From Nautilus pompilius (taxonomy: Eukaryota > Mollusca > Cephalopoda > Nautilida > Nautilidae), in the NCBI GenBank assembly GCA_018389105.1, contig JACATO010000059.1:62001-126000 (forward strand): a DNA stretch of 64,000 nucleotides. The letters run 5' to 3'. The first letter of the stretch is position 1. Every line of letters starts with the position of its first letter. Of the stretch, positions 51,868 through 62,645 are shown piece by piece. The notes beneath the pieces were generated by a model. That model ran no database searches and was not told the DNA's origin. It saw nothing but the letters and a program-made list of their open reading frames with translations. The position numbers were made by a program, and so were the translations under genes.

Positions 51868-53245
51868 TCATATACACACACACACAGAGACACAGACAGA
51901 CAGAGACACACACACAGAGACACAGACAGACAGAAGACACACACACAGAGACACAGACAGACAGAAGACACACACACAGAGAGACACACACAGACAGACA
52001 GAAGACACAGACAGAGACACAGACAGACAGAAGACACACAGACAGACACAGACATACACACACAGAGACACAGACAGACAGAAGACACACACACACAGAG
52101 AGACAGACAGACAGAGACACACACACAGAGACACAGACAGACAGAGACACACACACAGAGACACAGACAGACAGACACACACACAGAGACACAGACAGAC
52201 AGAAGACACACACACACAGAGACACAGACAGACAGAAGACACACCAGACACAGACATACACACACAGAGACACAGACAGACAGAAGACACACACACACAG
52301 AGACACAGACAGACAGAAGACACACACACAGAGACACAGACAGACAGAGACACACACACAGAGACACAGACAGACAGAGACACACACACAGAGACACAGA
52401 CAGACAGAAGACACACACACACAGAGACACAGACAGACAGAGACAACACACAGAGAGACACACACAGACAGACAGAAGACACAGACAGAGACACAGACAG
52501 ACAGAAGACACACAGACAGACACAGACATACACACACAGAGACACAGACAGACAGAAGACACACACACAGAGAGACACACAGACAGAAGACACCACAGAG
52601 ACAGACAGACAAAGACACACACACACAGAGACACAGACAGACAGAAGACACACAGAGAGACACAGACATACACACAGAGACACAGACAGACAGAAGACAC
52701 ACACACACAGACAGACAGAAGACACACACACACAGAGACACAGACAGACAGAAGACACACACAGAGACACAGACAGAAGACACACACACAGAGACACAGA
52801 CAGACAGAAGACACAACACACAGAGACACAGACAGACAGAAGACACACACACACAGAGACACAGACAGACAGAAGACACACACACACAGAGACACAGACA
52901 TACAGAAGACACAGACAGAGACACAGACAGACAGAAACACACACACACAGAGACACAGACAGACAGAAGAGACACAGAGAGACACAGACATACACACACA
53001 GAGACACAGACAGAAGAAGACACAGAGAGAGACAGACAGACAGAAGACACACACAGAGACACAGACATACACACACAGGCAGACAGACAGAAGACACACA
53101 CAGAGACACAGACATACACACACAGACAGACAGACAGAAGACAGACACAGACATACACACACAGAGAGACACAGACATACACACACAGACAGACAGAGAC
53201 ACAGACATACACACACAGACAGACAGAAGACACACACACAGTATC
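51868..53245. repeat. CA/GACA simple-sequence satellite, about 1.4 kb
   Basis: An imperfect tandem array of units such as GAGACACAGACAGACAGAAG plus a variable (AC)n block, roughly 25-40 bp per unit. The plus strand is almost free of T except in CATAC variants. Stop codons therefore cannot form on it, and its complement is nearly free of A, so long spurious open frames of over 450 codons appear in several frames. It lies in the putative first intron of the MIS12-like gene. Not coding. Confidence 0.95.
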
Positions 53246-54936
53246 ATAAAGCAGACTAATCTTTTTGCATGTTTTTAAAGTGTTATCAGATATCCAGGGA
53301 GCCATTTTTCTCCATTATATCAATGATACGAGGCGAATTTAACTGATTTTTGTGTGTGGTTGGTTGGTGGGGGGGGGGGGCGGATATTTTATGTATTTTA
53401 CGATATTCGGTTTACTAAATGATTGAGTTACTGATGTTAACAAATGGAACAGATTTTTATTTCCTAGGTCTGATCAGCCTTTGCTTGATAAAATTTGTAT
53501 GAAAAGTCACCAAAGATTATTCGTTGAGGAAAGTAAACAAAACTGTAAACACACAGATTCTGTTTCTGTGTATCATAAAATAAAACAGCCAAAAAAAAAA
53601 TATAATAGACTTCTCTTTCATGGAGAAAGATTTTACTTTAAACAACTGTGTATATATTGCAGTCTTTTAAGATATAAAAAAACAAAGAAAATCTTCTATT
53701 CTACTTTGTGCTTAAAATTTTTAATTTATAAATTAAAATTCATAATTAAAAACATTGAAGTTTTAGCTTTATACATTTGTTATGAGTGATAAATCTAATA
53801 TTAGATAATGGTAAATTATAATTAGCAAATGGCTTTATAGATTAGTGATAAAGAATTCATAACATGAAACTTGTCTTGAAAATCATATTTCATTTGCAAT
53901 GGTCAGTTTTGCCCTGATTTCAGCTGTACTGGTGCCAAATAAGTGATGGGTGGTTGAATGGAGAAGCTTATTAACATCTGTAAAGTAAATCTAACTAAAT
54001 TTGATCACAGTTTTACATCATTGAGCTTCCTTCCAAATATGCAATTCATGTGGATGTTTTTATGAATGGCCTGAGTTGTCTTCTTTTTTTTTCAGCAGCT
54101 GAAATTTGACTAGCACCTGATCAGTACAGTATTGAATAAGTCTTTAATGGGAACCTACTTTTAGTAAATAAATGAGAGAAACAAAGTAGCTAGAATAGTT
54201 TGTTTGTAGTACTTTGGACTTTCAAATGAAACGTGGCCAAATACAATTATGCCATTTCTATTTCAGCCAGGTTTCATTTAAATGCCACAAATACATATAC
54301 AAGCTGCATTTTTGGAAAGCAAAACAAAAAAGTTATCCTTTATCAAATCCGGTCAAAGTCTTTCTCTTTCTAAAATAAATAGCAGACTACCAGCATCAAG
54401 AAAGGTTGGCTGTTTTTTTGTTTTTCTATCATTATTATATGCTTCATTGCTTGTTTGTTATTTGGATATTGTTAATAAGGAAAAAAAGGAACACAAAATA
54501 ACCAACAAAATATTGTTGATGTTCTGCTTTAAAAAAGTGGACAGACTTTCATGAGAATTACAAAGATTTCGTCTCAATATCTGCAAGAATGGGATCTGGT
54601 TGAGAATGTTTATTTAAATAGAAAGCAAACGGTAAGATGATAATTGTAAAAAAAAATGATACCTTATTAGAAAAATATGGAATAATTCTAAATGAATTTT
54701 GTACTTTTCACCTGTTTTCCAAAATAATCTGGCTGATTTTTGTGGTATCCTTTTCATAGAATTATACTGTTTAGGTTTTACATGCACAATCCTGTTGTTT
54801 TGTTGTTGTTGTTTTTTTTTTTAAATTTATATCCTGAAGGAATTCTTTCCCTCCAGAAATTGAAGTTAATGCAAATTTTGGACAAACTTGTTTGTTTCTA
54901 GCACTTTATCGGTGACTACCATCTCTATTTTACCAG
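53246..54936 (+). other. MIS12-like gene upstream/intron sequence
   Basis: AT-rich. It includes a G-run near 53368-53380 and a 102-codon low-complexity open frame at 53481-53789 that I do not recognise and regard as chance. Confidence 0.45.
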
Positions 54937-54972
54937 ATATGTTTGATAGCAGACATATCTTGCACTTCAAAG

Positions 54973-55072
54973 ATGTCTGATGAACCTGAGGAAATGATGG
55001 CATCTCGATCTGATTTGGAGGAGTATGAGACTCAGTACTTTGGCTTTACCAGGAAATCATTTTGTAATGGAG
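54973..55072 (+). CDS. MIS12: MIS12-like first coding exon
   Basis: ATG at 54973-54975. It encodes MSDEPEEMMASRSDLEEYET, then QYFGFTRKSFCNG, and ends phase 1 at donor GTATAT. (Y)EAQFFGFT is the N-terminal hallmark of MIS12, here YETQYFGFT. The acceptor is probably TTTTACCAG at 54936 (an alternative is 54952), leaving a short 5' leader with an upstream ATG out of frame with the main start. Confidence 0.88.
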
Positions 55073-58000
55073 GTATATGAAAAAGTTTTACTTTTGTTGA
55101 AAAACTATAATTTGAAGAAAAAGCTACAAATGCATTTTCAGCATTTCATAAATGAATCTCATTCGTGTAGACCAGTGGTTCCCAAACTTTTTCGGGCAGC
55201 CACCCCTTTGGCTCCCAGGCCACATCCCTAGCGCCCCCACACATACAAACACACCACCTTCTTGGTATAAGGTCTACTGCAAATTCAAAACAGCGACTAC
55301 CAATCTAATACTGTAAACAAGCATATGTATTTCACAACTAAAACTTAATCTAGTAAACCCATTTATTTAGCACTATGAAAGAGTACATTTATAACCCACC
55401 TACTGCATTATTGTTCTCTCAACCTTTAATTGGATGGATGTGCTTGGTGCAGGGATATCAGCTTCTCAACATCAGGCTGAAAGGCACTAAGAAGAAGTCT
55501 TAGATCCCTGCATTCAGTAATTTTCTGTCTGTTTCTTTGCTTGGAAAGAAGCTGGGCAACTGCAGTGAAGCTGCGCTCTACTAAATACAATGTTTGGAAG
55601 GCAATAAAGTACATCTTGACTTTATTCCACAGTGCAGGGTAGTGTTCAGAAATGTTTTTCTGTAACCAAAAGTCTTGATGTGATTTTTTGAACTTTGGCT
55701 TCAGCTCAATGTTATTTTGGATCAAAATCAGTTTTCCCTCCATGTCCTGTTTCCTCATTGCTGATATCTAGGAATGGATTGATCACAATCTGGTATTTGA
55801 TGCAAAAGAAGATCCTTAAATCTGTCAGACACATCTCTATGCAGTTCATCCAGGTGTGCACAATGCACTTGAAGGTCGTCACCTGGTGTCCTCTTCTCCT
55901 CCAATTCAGAGAGACTCAGAAACTGGAAGAGCTCACAACAGGCTATGTTACGTTTGAATAAGCATAATTTGGACAGAAACGTGGAGAAGGCTGATTTGAC
56001 TTTGATAAGGCTAACCTCATTCCCTTGCAGTTGCAATTTGACTTTGTTGAATTTTGTGAATACATTTGACAAGTAAGCGATATCATGCTTGATGTTTTTC
56101 AGTTTATCACTGAGAGAAGCATTGTAGTCGTGAAATAATTCTACAACTGTTTCAAAAAGTGAATAGAAGTGTCTCAGGCAGTTTCCCTTGACAGCCATCT
56201 AACTTCTGTGTGCAACAGCAAACATTCAAAATCTTCTTCATTCTCAGTGCAGAGCTGTCGAAAACAGTCGGGAATTGAGAGCATGTGCCTTGATTTTATT
56301 TATCACTGTGATAACAGTGCTTAATGATTTGTGAAGTCGATCACTTAGGTTTTCTATGACCAGATGTTACCTGTGGATTACACAATGCACCGTAAACACA
56401 CCAGGTACAGCTATTTTCAAGAAAGCGGGGAAGCCACGATGACGACCTGTCATCGATGGTGCTCCATCTGTTGCACAAGTAAGAATGTTGGTAAGCGGGA
56501 TGTCTTTGTCTTTGAAAAATTTCTCAACAACATGAAATATCGACTCCCCTTTTGTATCTGTTTCTAGTTGTCTTGCAAATAGCAGCTCTTGAACCGAACT
56601 TTCATCTTTGATGAAGCGAACATAAGCAAGAAGCAAAGATTCATTGTCTGGCAGAGTGGACTCATCTAACTGTAAGCCAAATTCTGTTGTCCTAAGCATG
56701 TTGCACAATGTGTCTTCAATGTTTTCAGCCATTTCATCCACCCTCCTTTGAAAAGAGTTATCACTGAGAGGAATAGCTTTAATAATTTGATCGGGTGACT
56801 TGATTAAAACTTCGCACAGAAGCTCTCTTACTGTTTGAAGAATAAGCTCTTTTCCGATTGTATGAGGTTTACCAGATCTAGCAATCAGCAATGGAATGTT
56901 GTATGATGCACGTAAACCATCACTGGTTTGTTGTGAAGTGCTAGCAAACATATTTCCTAAGGTTTTCCGTTTCTGAATATTTTCTCGAAGTGACTGAAAA
57001 TATGCTAAGTTTTTGTCTGCTTTATCAGAGTGTATTTTCTTCAGATGTTCAAGGAGCCTGGAAGGTTTCATGGCTTCATTTGAAAAGACTCTTTTACACA
57101 ATAGGCACATTGGTTGATGTTGGTTATTTGGTGCTGGTATAAATCCATATTTCAGATATTCCACACTATATTGCCTACACTTCTTTTTTGTTTGCTGTAC
57201 TGCGGCCATATTTGTTCTGGAACCGAAAAAAGTCCGATTTTTTTAATATAAAATTTATAGTAAAAGAAATAATTGCAATGCTGAATAGATCCCGCCTACC
57301 CACACACCCACGCTTCCGCCATTTCTCAGTCACACGCTTATTAACACTCTCCCCCTCCTATCGCCCACATACCCAAATTTTCGTCATAACATCACCAGCG
57401 TAATTACATTCCTGTCCTCACCATATGTATGTACAGTACAAGATTGAAGATAACTTTCAATGCTTACAAACCTAGATCCTTGGCCCTTGCAGATGTGAAG
57501 ACGTGATGATCCCCAGTCCCCATGGCGTCCTGTCCAGGTCACGTCACCAAAATACAAACGTTCGGGCTTTAACTCCGACTTCGGACCACAAAATAAAATA
57601 AAACCATGTTTTCTTGTATAATGATCCCTCGCCATTGGTCTCGTCAATTTTTAAATTATTTTATGGAAGTATGAAAGGGTAGAACAAGAAAACATGTTAT
57701 ACGTTATCTTCGATTCATATATACATATGAACTCTCTATTGCTTCAACAGTGCAATAGAGTGGGCTAGTTTCTTGGATGAAAGGATTGGCAGAAATCCTA
57801 CTCCATATATCCTTGAATTGACCTGGTTTGTAAGATATTAATCTAATTAAGAATCTTTTAAAATAAAATATTTAATTAATCTTATTCATGTTTTTTTTTT
57901 CTTTTATTATTTATTTATTTATTTATTTTGTGACTCAGGTGTCATTTGTCAACATCTTTTTGCTCCCTTGATTCTGAATGCCCCCTGCTGCCCCCTTTTC

Positions 58001-61000
58001 CCTCACTGCCCCATGTGGGACAGTATCGCCCACTTTGGGAACCACTGATGTAGACAATGCATCATTACTATGATGGTTAAAAATGTTTGTCAATGACCCC
58101 TTCCAATAATCATTTAAAATTATTTAAGGAAAAACTTTTCTGTTAAAAGATAATGCTTCAGTCAGTTTTTTAAAGAAAATTAGTGTCTAGGAGCCGGTCA
58201 TTCTAAACGCAAGTAATCACACAGTTTTAAACCATGCTGAAGCACTAAATTATTTCTGAATACTGCGTTTGTGTAAAAAGTAAGGCTAGGTCAGAATATG
58301 TGGGCACCTGAGTTGTGAAGGATCTGCAGAAGTAGTAATTATCACCTGTATCTGTGTCTATCATGTATTAATCAATTCCTTTTATGCCAATAATTACGTC
58401 CAGTCAAAAGCTTTTAAAAAATAAAAGAGTAGATAATTCTTAAACCACTGGAGACTTGACAACATTTTTTATGTATTTGTTTTGTTTTGTTTTTAGTGTA
58501 CAATGCTGTTAACCAGTATCTGATGGAACGTTTGAAAGCTTTAAAAGATTTCATGTCACAGGAGGTAGGTACTGAATATTGTTTGTTTACTTCATGAGTT
58601 TCTTTATTAATCTTTGCAACATTTATCATTTATGCATCTTCATCTTATATTCTGAATAGCACTTTAAAACTTTGGGCATTCAAAGTTTAAATACTTTAAT
58701 GGCTAATTAAGGAAGCAGCAATAAAGGAAAATTGAAACACTATCAACCTATCTCATTTAGATTTAGAGTCTGACTGATGCTAATCTTTGTAGATGATAAG
58801 GGAAACATCTTGGGCTGATCACTGAAGTATTAGATTACTGGATATCAGGTACTGAACCAAACCATTTTAAGTTGTTGCTTGCCACTAGCAGTACATCAAG
58901 CAGCAGACAGTATAGGTTTATTAAAAATTTGCTGCCTTTTTGACCAGGATTTTTAAAATAAATTTATAAAGTTTTGAAACTATCAAAGCTGACCATAAAT
59001 TTTAAGAGATTTCAGTAAATATTCTGACACTGGAAGAATTCCTTGTGCAATTTTCTCTCTCCCACTTTCTTTCTTTAACACTTTGCACAAACACGCTCTC
59101 TGCTCTTTAATAGCCATCTGTGTAGAACTTTGGGGTGTTAGGTGTGCAATAAAGTCCAGCAAGCTGTTTTACCATTTCTTGCATTTCAAATAGAGCTGCT
59201 TGGGCACACTACAACAAGTTTTAGTAGTGAACATTTAAAGAGAATTCTTGAATTGTTTTGCTTCAAATTTTTTTTTCCTTTTTACTATATTTATTTCATT
59301 TATATTCTAGTATAGGAATCAAGTAACTGGTTTTAGTATAGATTTTTCCATATTAGAATTTTATTTGGCTATGCATTCATTCTATAGTTCTTTCTCCTTT
59401 TTTTTTTTAAAAAAATTTCTACAAAAGTCTATTTCTATTACTGCCTGGTTCCACTTTTAAATATGCTATTTATTTAGAAATTTCAGTTTCTAATATAAAT
59501 TTGTACTTTGTTCGTTCTCTCTTATCTTTTCTTTAAATTTTATTTCAGTTCACAGGTTTTGTGACAAGAACAACTTGAGTCAGGTATAAACAACATGATT
59601 CCAGTGTTTGTCCATAATTTTGATAAAACTGTGGACAAGCTAGAGGTATGTTAGCCATAAACATTTGTCATCCACTGCACAAAACTTGTAACTTCTGGTT
59701 CATGTTCAATGGACATGTCTCTAATACAACTTGTCTTTCGACATTAAGTTATTTATAAACTCCCAGTTTCTTGTAGTCGAAAGGATTTCACAAGTAATGA
59801 TTACTGTAGGAAAAGTAAGATAATTTTCAGCTAATTAAAGATTTGGGAACAGATTTCGAACTGATGAAAAAGTTTCACATAAAAGTCTGTACCAATAATT
59901 GATATTTAAAGACTGCTTGCTTGAGTTGTAGAACCAGAGTTCATTAGTACAGCTGTAGTATAAGTGAAGAATGAGTAATTGTTGATTGGTAATTGTTTTT
60001 TTCTCATAATCTTAAATATTTATAGCAGTGACATTAATTTACATAATCTAATCCTATAGTTCCATGTCAGTGTGTAGATTCTTTAATAAATTTAGATACT
60101 TTATGTACACAATCAGAATGTCCAACTTTTAGCTTCTGAAAATCTTGACATTGTGATGAAGTTTGTTTTTGGAAAAAGTAAAGGATTGTAGCTGACACTT
60201 TAATATTTGGATATTTGGTTTTGATTCATCCAGATACTTTTGTAAACATGAAGTTCAATAGCTGAATTTATTTATAGTTTTAGATATAGATATTTTGAAA
60301 CCAAAATGTTATGGGATGGTACTGAGAAAAGGACGAACAAATAATCATGAAAAAATGCTTTTGAAAAGTATACATTTCCTTTCCATGTCATGATCAACAT
60401 GACAATAATATCTTGTCATTAAAACAAATATATTAATCCATTGACTCAAAAGAGAGAGAATTTTAAAGGTAAATTTTGATGCTGTGAGAATGTAATAGTC
60501 TTTATGATTATGAACTAAAATATACAGTGCTTTTCTAAAATTATGTTTAGTATTTTAACAAGTTGCTTAAGCATTTTTTATGCGGAAAAAAATTATGTTG
60601 TAGTATAACAGTTTTTTAAAGCAAATAATAAGACTACATCAGAAATGTTTATACTTAAAAATATAGAAATTAAAAGATGGTTTATGGAGAAATTTTAGTG
60701 TGTGAATGCAAACTTGCATCAACATTTTTAAATTTTTTTAGCTGTATTTATTAAACATCTTTCAAATTCCAAAACACGTATTGCTGCCCGAGGATGCTGC
60801 ACAGTTGACGCCATACAAAGCAAGAAGGAAGTAGCTTTGGACAAAGAGATACAAGAATTACACCAGTGCATCATGGCTGTATGAGATTTGTTTTTATAAA
60901 AATAGTAAGACCTAAAATAACCCATTTTAAGTAATAGGAAATAATCCTATATTTTTCTCATCTTGTAATAATATGAAAAAAAAAATTATTCATTTCTTAG

Positions 61001-62361
61001 GTAAATTTCAAATTAGTCTTGTTTTTTGTAAGAGAGGTAATTGATTGTATACAATGAATGCAAATGATTACCTTGTTAGCCAAAAATTTTGATCCCAAAA
61101 AATGTACTTCAGAATGTCAGTAATACACAAACAATATAACCTCATAGATGGTGCTAGAAATATTGTATCAACAGTTGGTACAAAATTTTTTTCTTTTCTT
61201 TTTTAATATTGTTCATACCAAACTTTTTGCTTTTTTAAGCAAAATGGACTGGGAGGGATGGAGGAAAACTGATTTTAAATATTTTGTGTGTCTCAAAACT
61301 TTTTCTTATTTATTTTACCGTTTAATTCTGTTATGTATATTCAGGTGAAATATGCTACCGTAAAGATGCGGCAAGAATTGTATGATTTGGAAGAAGCGCA
61401 GGCTTTTCTTAATAATACCTTGCAAAAACTGGAAGAACTTCAGAATTGCTTTGTTGGTAGTGATGGTAAGTAACAATGGTGACTTAGTTTATCCACAGCC
61501 TAGATTGTTTAGTGGAGTAATCTCATGATTTAATTATCTTTTAAAGGCTTTTATCTAGGAAAGAAATTATATTGAGCTATAAAGACAAAATTACTGAACT
61601 GCAATGATCAGTTCCATTTTGCTTTGTTTTTTTTTCTTGTCAAAATAAAACTTTTTAGTTATTTTGTGTGTGTGTGTAAAATTTAAGTATAATCAATGAA
61701 AAGATTCTTATTTCTTTCTTACTGTTTACATCGTTAACTGTAGAAAATCTACATATATATTCAAAGTTACCTTTCATTCATACAAATTAATTTTTGCTTT
61801 TGTATTCACTTTAGTTATTGGTTTAGCCAATTCAGTAATTAAAACAAAATAGCATTTTCACTACTGCAGTAGTACTAAGTTCACTTTATTTTGTTTTCTC
61901 ATGATTTATTGATACTATTATTGCATCACTGGCTTCTTTTCTTTCAGCTTTGTGTAATTACATATAGCAGGGTTGTATCAGTGTCAAACCTACTATTGTT
62001 TTTATGATCATCTGTAGCTGTTACCTTTTGTGTAATCTCAGACCAGACAAAGTAACTTTTTCATTCGACTAGTCCACTTGACGAAAATAATAATAAATCA
62101 TATACTGTAATGAGTCAGTCTACATCTGAAACCAAGAATAAAATGTGAATATACTTGTTAATAAAATTGTGAAGTTAACATCACCAAAATATTAATTTAC
62201 AGTATCTAAAAATTCCAAACTTGCATTACATTTAACATTTTTCTTTCTTTGTTTTAAGTTCACCTATATGATAACTTGGTGTATGCAAAAGTAAGAATTA
62301 AAAATCCATGAAGTTTATAAGGGAATTAAAATCAGATATGTCGGAAAACCAGAAAGTAAAG
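54973..62361 (+). CDS. MIS12: MIS12-like kinetochore protein gene (exons with frame anomalies; 3' end unresolved)
   Basis: MIS12 is a subunit of the four-protein MIS12 complex, which links centromeric chromatin (CENP-C) to the NDC80 microtubule-binding complex at the kinetochore. Exons seen: 54973-55072, 58497-58564, about 59569-59645, 60742-60878, 61345-61465 and 62259-62290 or 62361, giving about 180-200 residues, close to the 205 of human MIS12. Diagnostic blocks are YETQYFGFT near the start, IPKHVLLPEDAAQLTPY in the middle and a heptad-rich coiled coil afterwards. Odd points: exon 60742-60878 needs one extra base to stay in frame, the join before 59569 is ambiguous, and a second break may lie near 62300. 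A decaying copy or base-level sequence errors could explain this. The gene is interrupted by an intronic hAT element. Confidence 0.8.
55173..58047 (-). mobile_element. hAT transposon (SCAND3/ZBED-like) in a MIS12-like intron
   Basis: 2875 bp, starting CAGTGGTTCCCAAACTTTTT and ending in CACTTTGGGAACCACTG. The flanks GTGTAGAC (55165-55172) and ATGTAGAC (58048-58055) form an 8-bp target duplication with one mismatch. It contains one antisense transposase frame set. It is inserted in the intron between the first two coding exons of the MIS12-like gene. Confidence 0.92.
55426..57209 (-). pseudogene. hAT transposase pseudogene (SCAND3/ZBED5-like)
   Basis: The first block, 56367-57209 (280 codons), starts MAAVQQTKKKCRQYSVEYLK. 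It has a BED-like finger (CLLCKRVFSNEAM then H-x4-H), FGLQLDESTLP with the first catalytic Asp region, CATDGAPSMTGRHRGF and HCVIHR. It ends at a TAA where the family has HRQ(H/Q)L, so a Gln codon has probably become a stop. The same frame continues to a one-base frame change near 56190 (WLSRGNCLRHF). A second block, 55755-56198, then runs to another shift near 55760, and a last block with RRSFTAVAQLLSKQRN-like ending runs to 55426. At least three lesions; inactive. Confidence 0.85.
58497..58564 (+). CDS. MIS12: MIS12-like exon 2
   Basis: 68 bp, acceptor TGTTTTTAG, donor GTAGGT. It joins in phase 1 to give NGVYNAVNQYLMERLKALKD FMSQE (read as two short blocks). It matches the MIS12 helix with (I/V)YxAxxxYLxExxxAxxxxxx. 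An alternative donor six bases downstream (GTAG|GTACTG) would change the exit phase to 1 and is needed for one version of the next join. Confidence 0.85.
59569..59645 (+). CDS. MIS12: MIS12-like exon 3 (5' boundary uncertain)
   Basis: It reads EQLESGINNMIPVFVHNFDK then TVDKLE, ending phase 0 at donor GTATGT. The (F)xxxHFDxxxxKxE pattern fits MIS12 (KGHFDNLFSKME in human). A strong-looking acceptor at 59548 cannot be used because a TGA lies in frame at 59562-59564. Workable acceptors are AAG at 59566-59568 (with the alternative upstream donor) or GAG at 59577-59579 (with the first donor). Confidence 0.65.
59646..60741 (+). other. MIS12-like intron, no recognised content
   Basis: AT-rich intron sequence between the third and fourth coding exons. 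I recognise no exon or transposon block. Confidence 0.55.
60742..60878 (+). CDS. MIS12: MIS12-like exon 4 with an internal one-base frame break
   Basis: 137 bp between acceptor TTTTTTTAG and donor GTATGA. The frame entered from exon 3 reads LYLLNIFQIPKHVLLPEDAA, then QLTPYKARRK and a TAG at 60832-60834. The neighbouring frame reads KKEVALDKEIQELHQCIMA up to the donor and continues in phase into exon 5. Both halves match successive parts of MIS12 (IPSNILLPED, then a TPY box, then KEIEQLQEKY). The shift lies between 60814 and 60831. A full-length exon would be 138 bp. Confidence 0.85.
61345..61465 (+). CDS. MIS12: MIS12-like exon 5 (coiled coil)
   Basis: 121 bp, acceptor ATATTCAG, donor GTAAGT. 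It begins VKYATVKMRQELYDLEEAQA and continues FLNNTLQKLEELQNCFVGSD, leaving in phase 1. Leu-rich heptads match the MIS12 coiled-coil region (LLAELEEQKIVQAKLKQTL). Confidence 0.85.
62259..62361 (+). CDS. MIS12: MIS12-like exon 6 (tentative)
   Basis: Acceptor TTTTAAG. After exon 5 (phase 1) it reads VHLYDNLVYAK to a donor GTAAGA at 62291. If read through, a shift near the AAAAA at 62300 gives SMKFIRELKSDMSENQKVK before another donor at 62362. The latter weakly resembles the C-terminal SDFRESLVxLVQNSRKLQ stretch. The choice between the two ends is unresolved, and a possible next exon begins after TTTCAG at 63971. Confidence 0.45.
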
Positions 62362-62645
62362 GTTTGTATGTCTGTACATCAATTTACCTTTTTTTGATAA
62401 ATTTTTTTTGGCAGGTTCTTGAATTTACCAAACCTAAGTGGGATACTATTTGAAGTCTGGGAATAACTGATGGGTTTTGGAAAAACATTTTGATTTAATT
62501 TGTATCTGATAAAAATGATTTCTAGAGAAGCAAAAATCTTGAAGGATTACTTATGTTTTTGAATGTATTAGGTTATTACAAACATTTTGTTGGTTTTATA
62601 TTATGTTAATTTGGGGTTCAATTTTTTCATGCTTGTGAAGGTGTA

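Noticed and set aside
51759-53305. Several overlapping open frames of 450-490 codons
   Set aside because: Products of a near T-free simple repeat; low-complexity Thr/His/Asp/Arg or Cys/Val/Ser/Leu strings with no domain.
53481-53789. 102-codon plus open frame upstream of MIS12
   Set aside because: Lys/Phe/Ile-rich low-complexity translation of AT-rich DNA, no splice link to MIS12.
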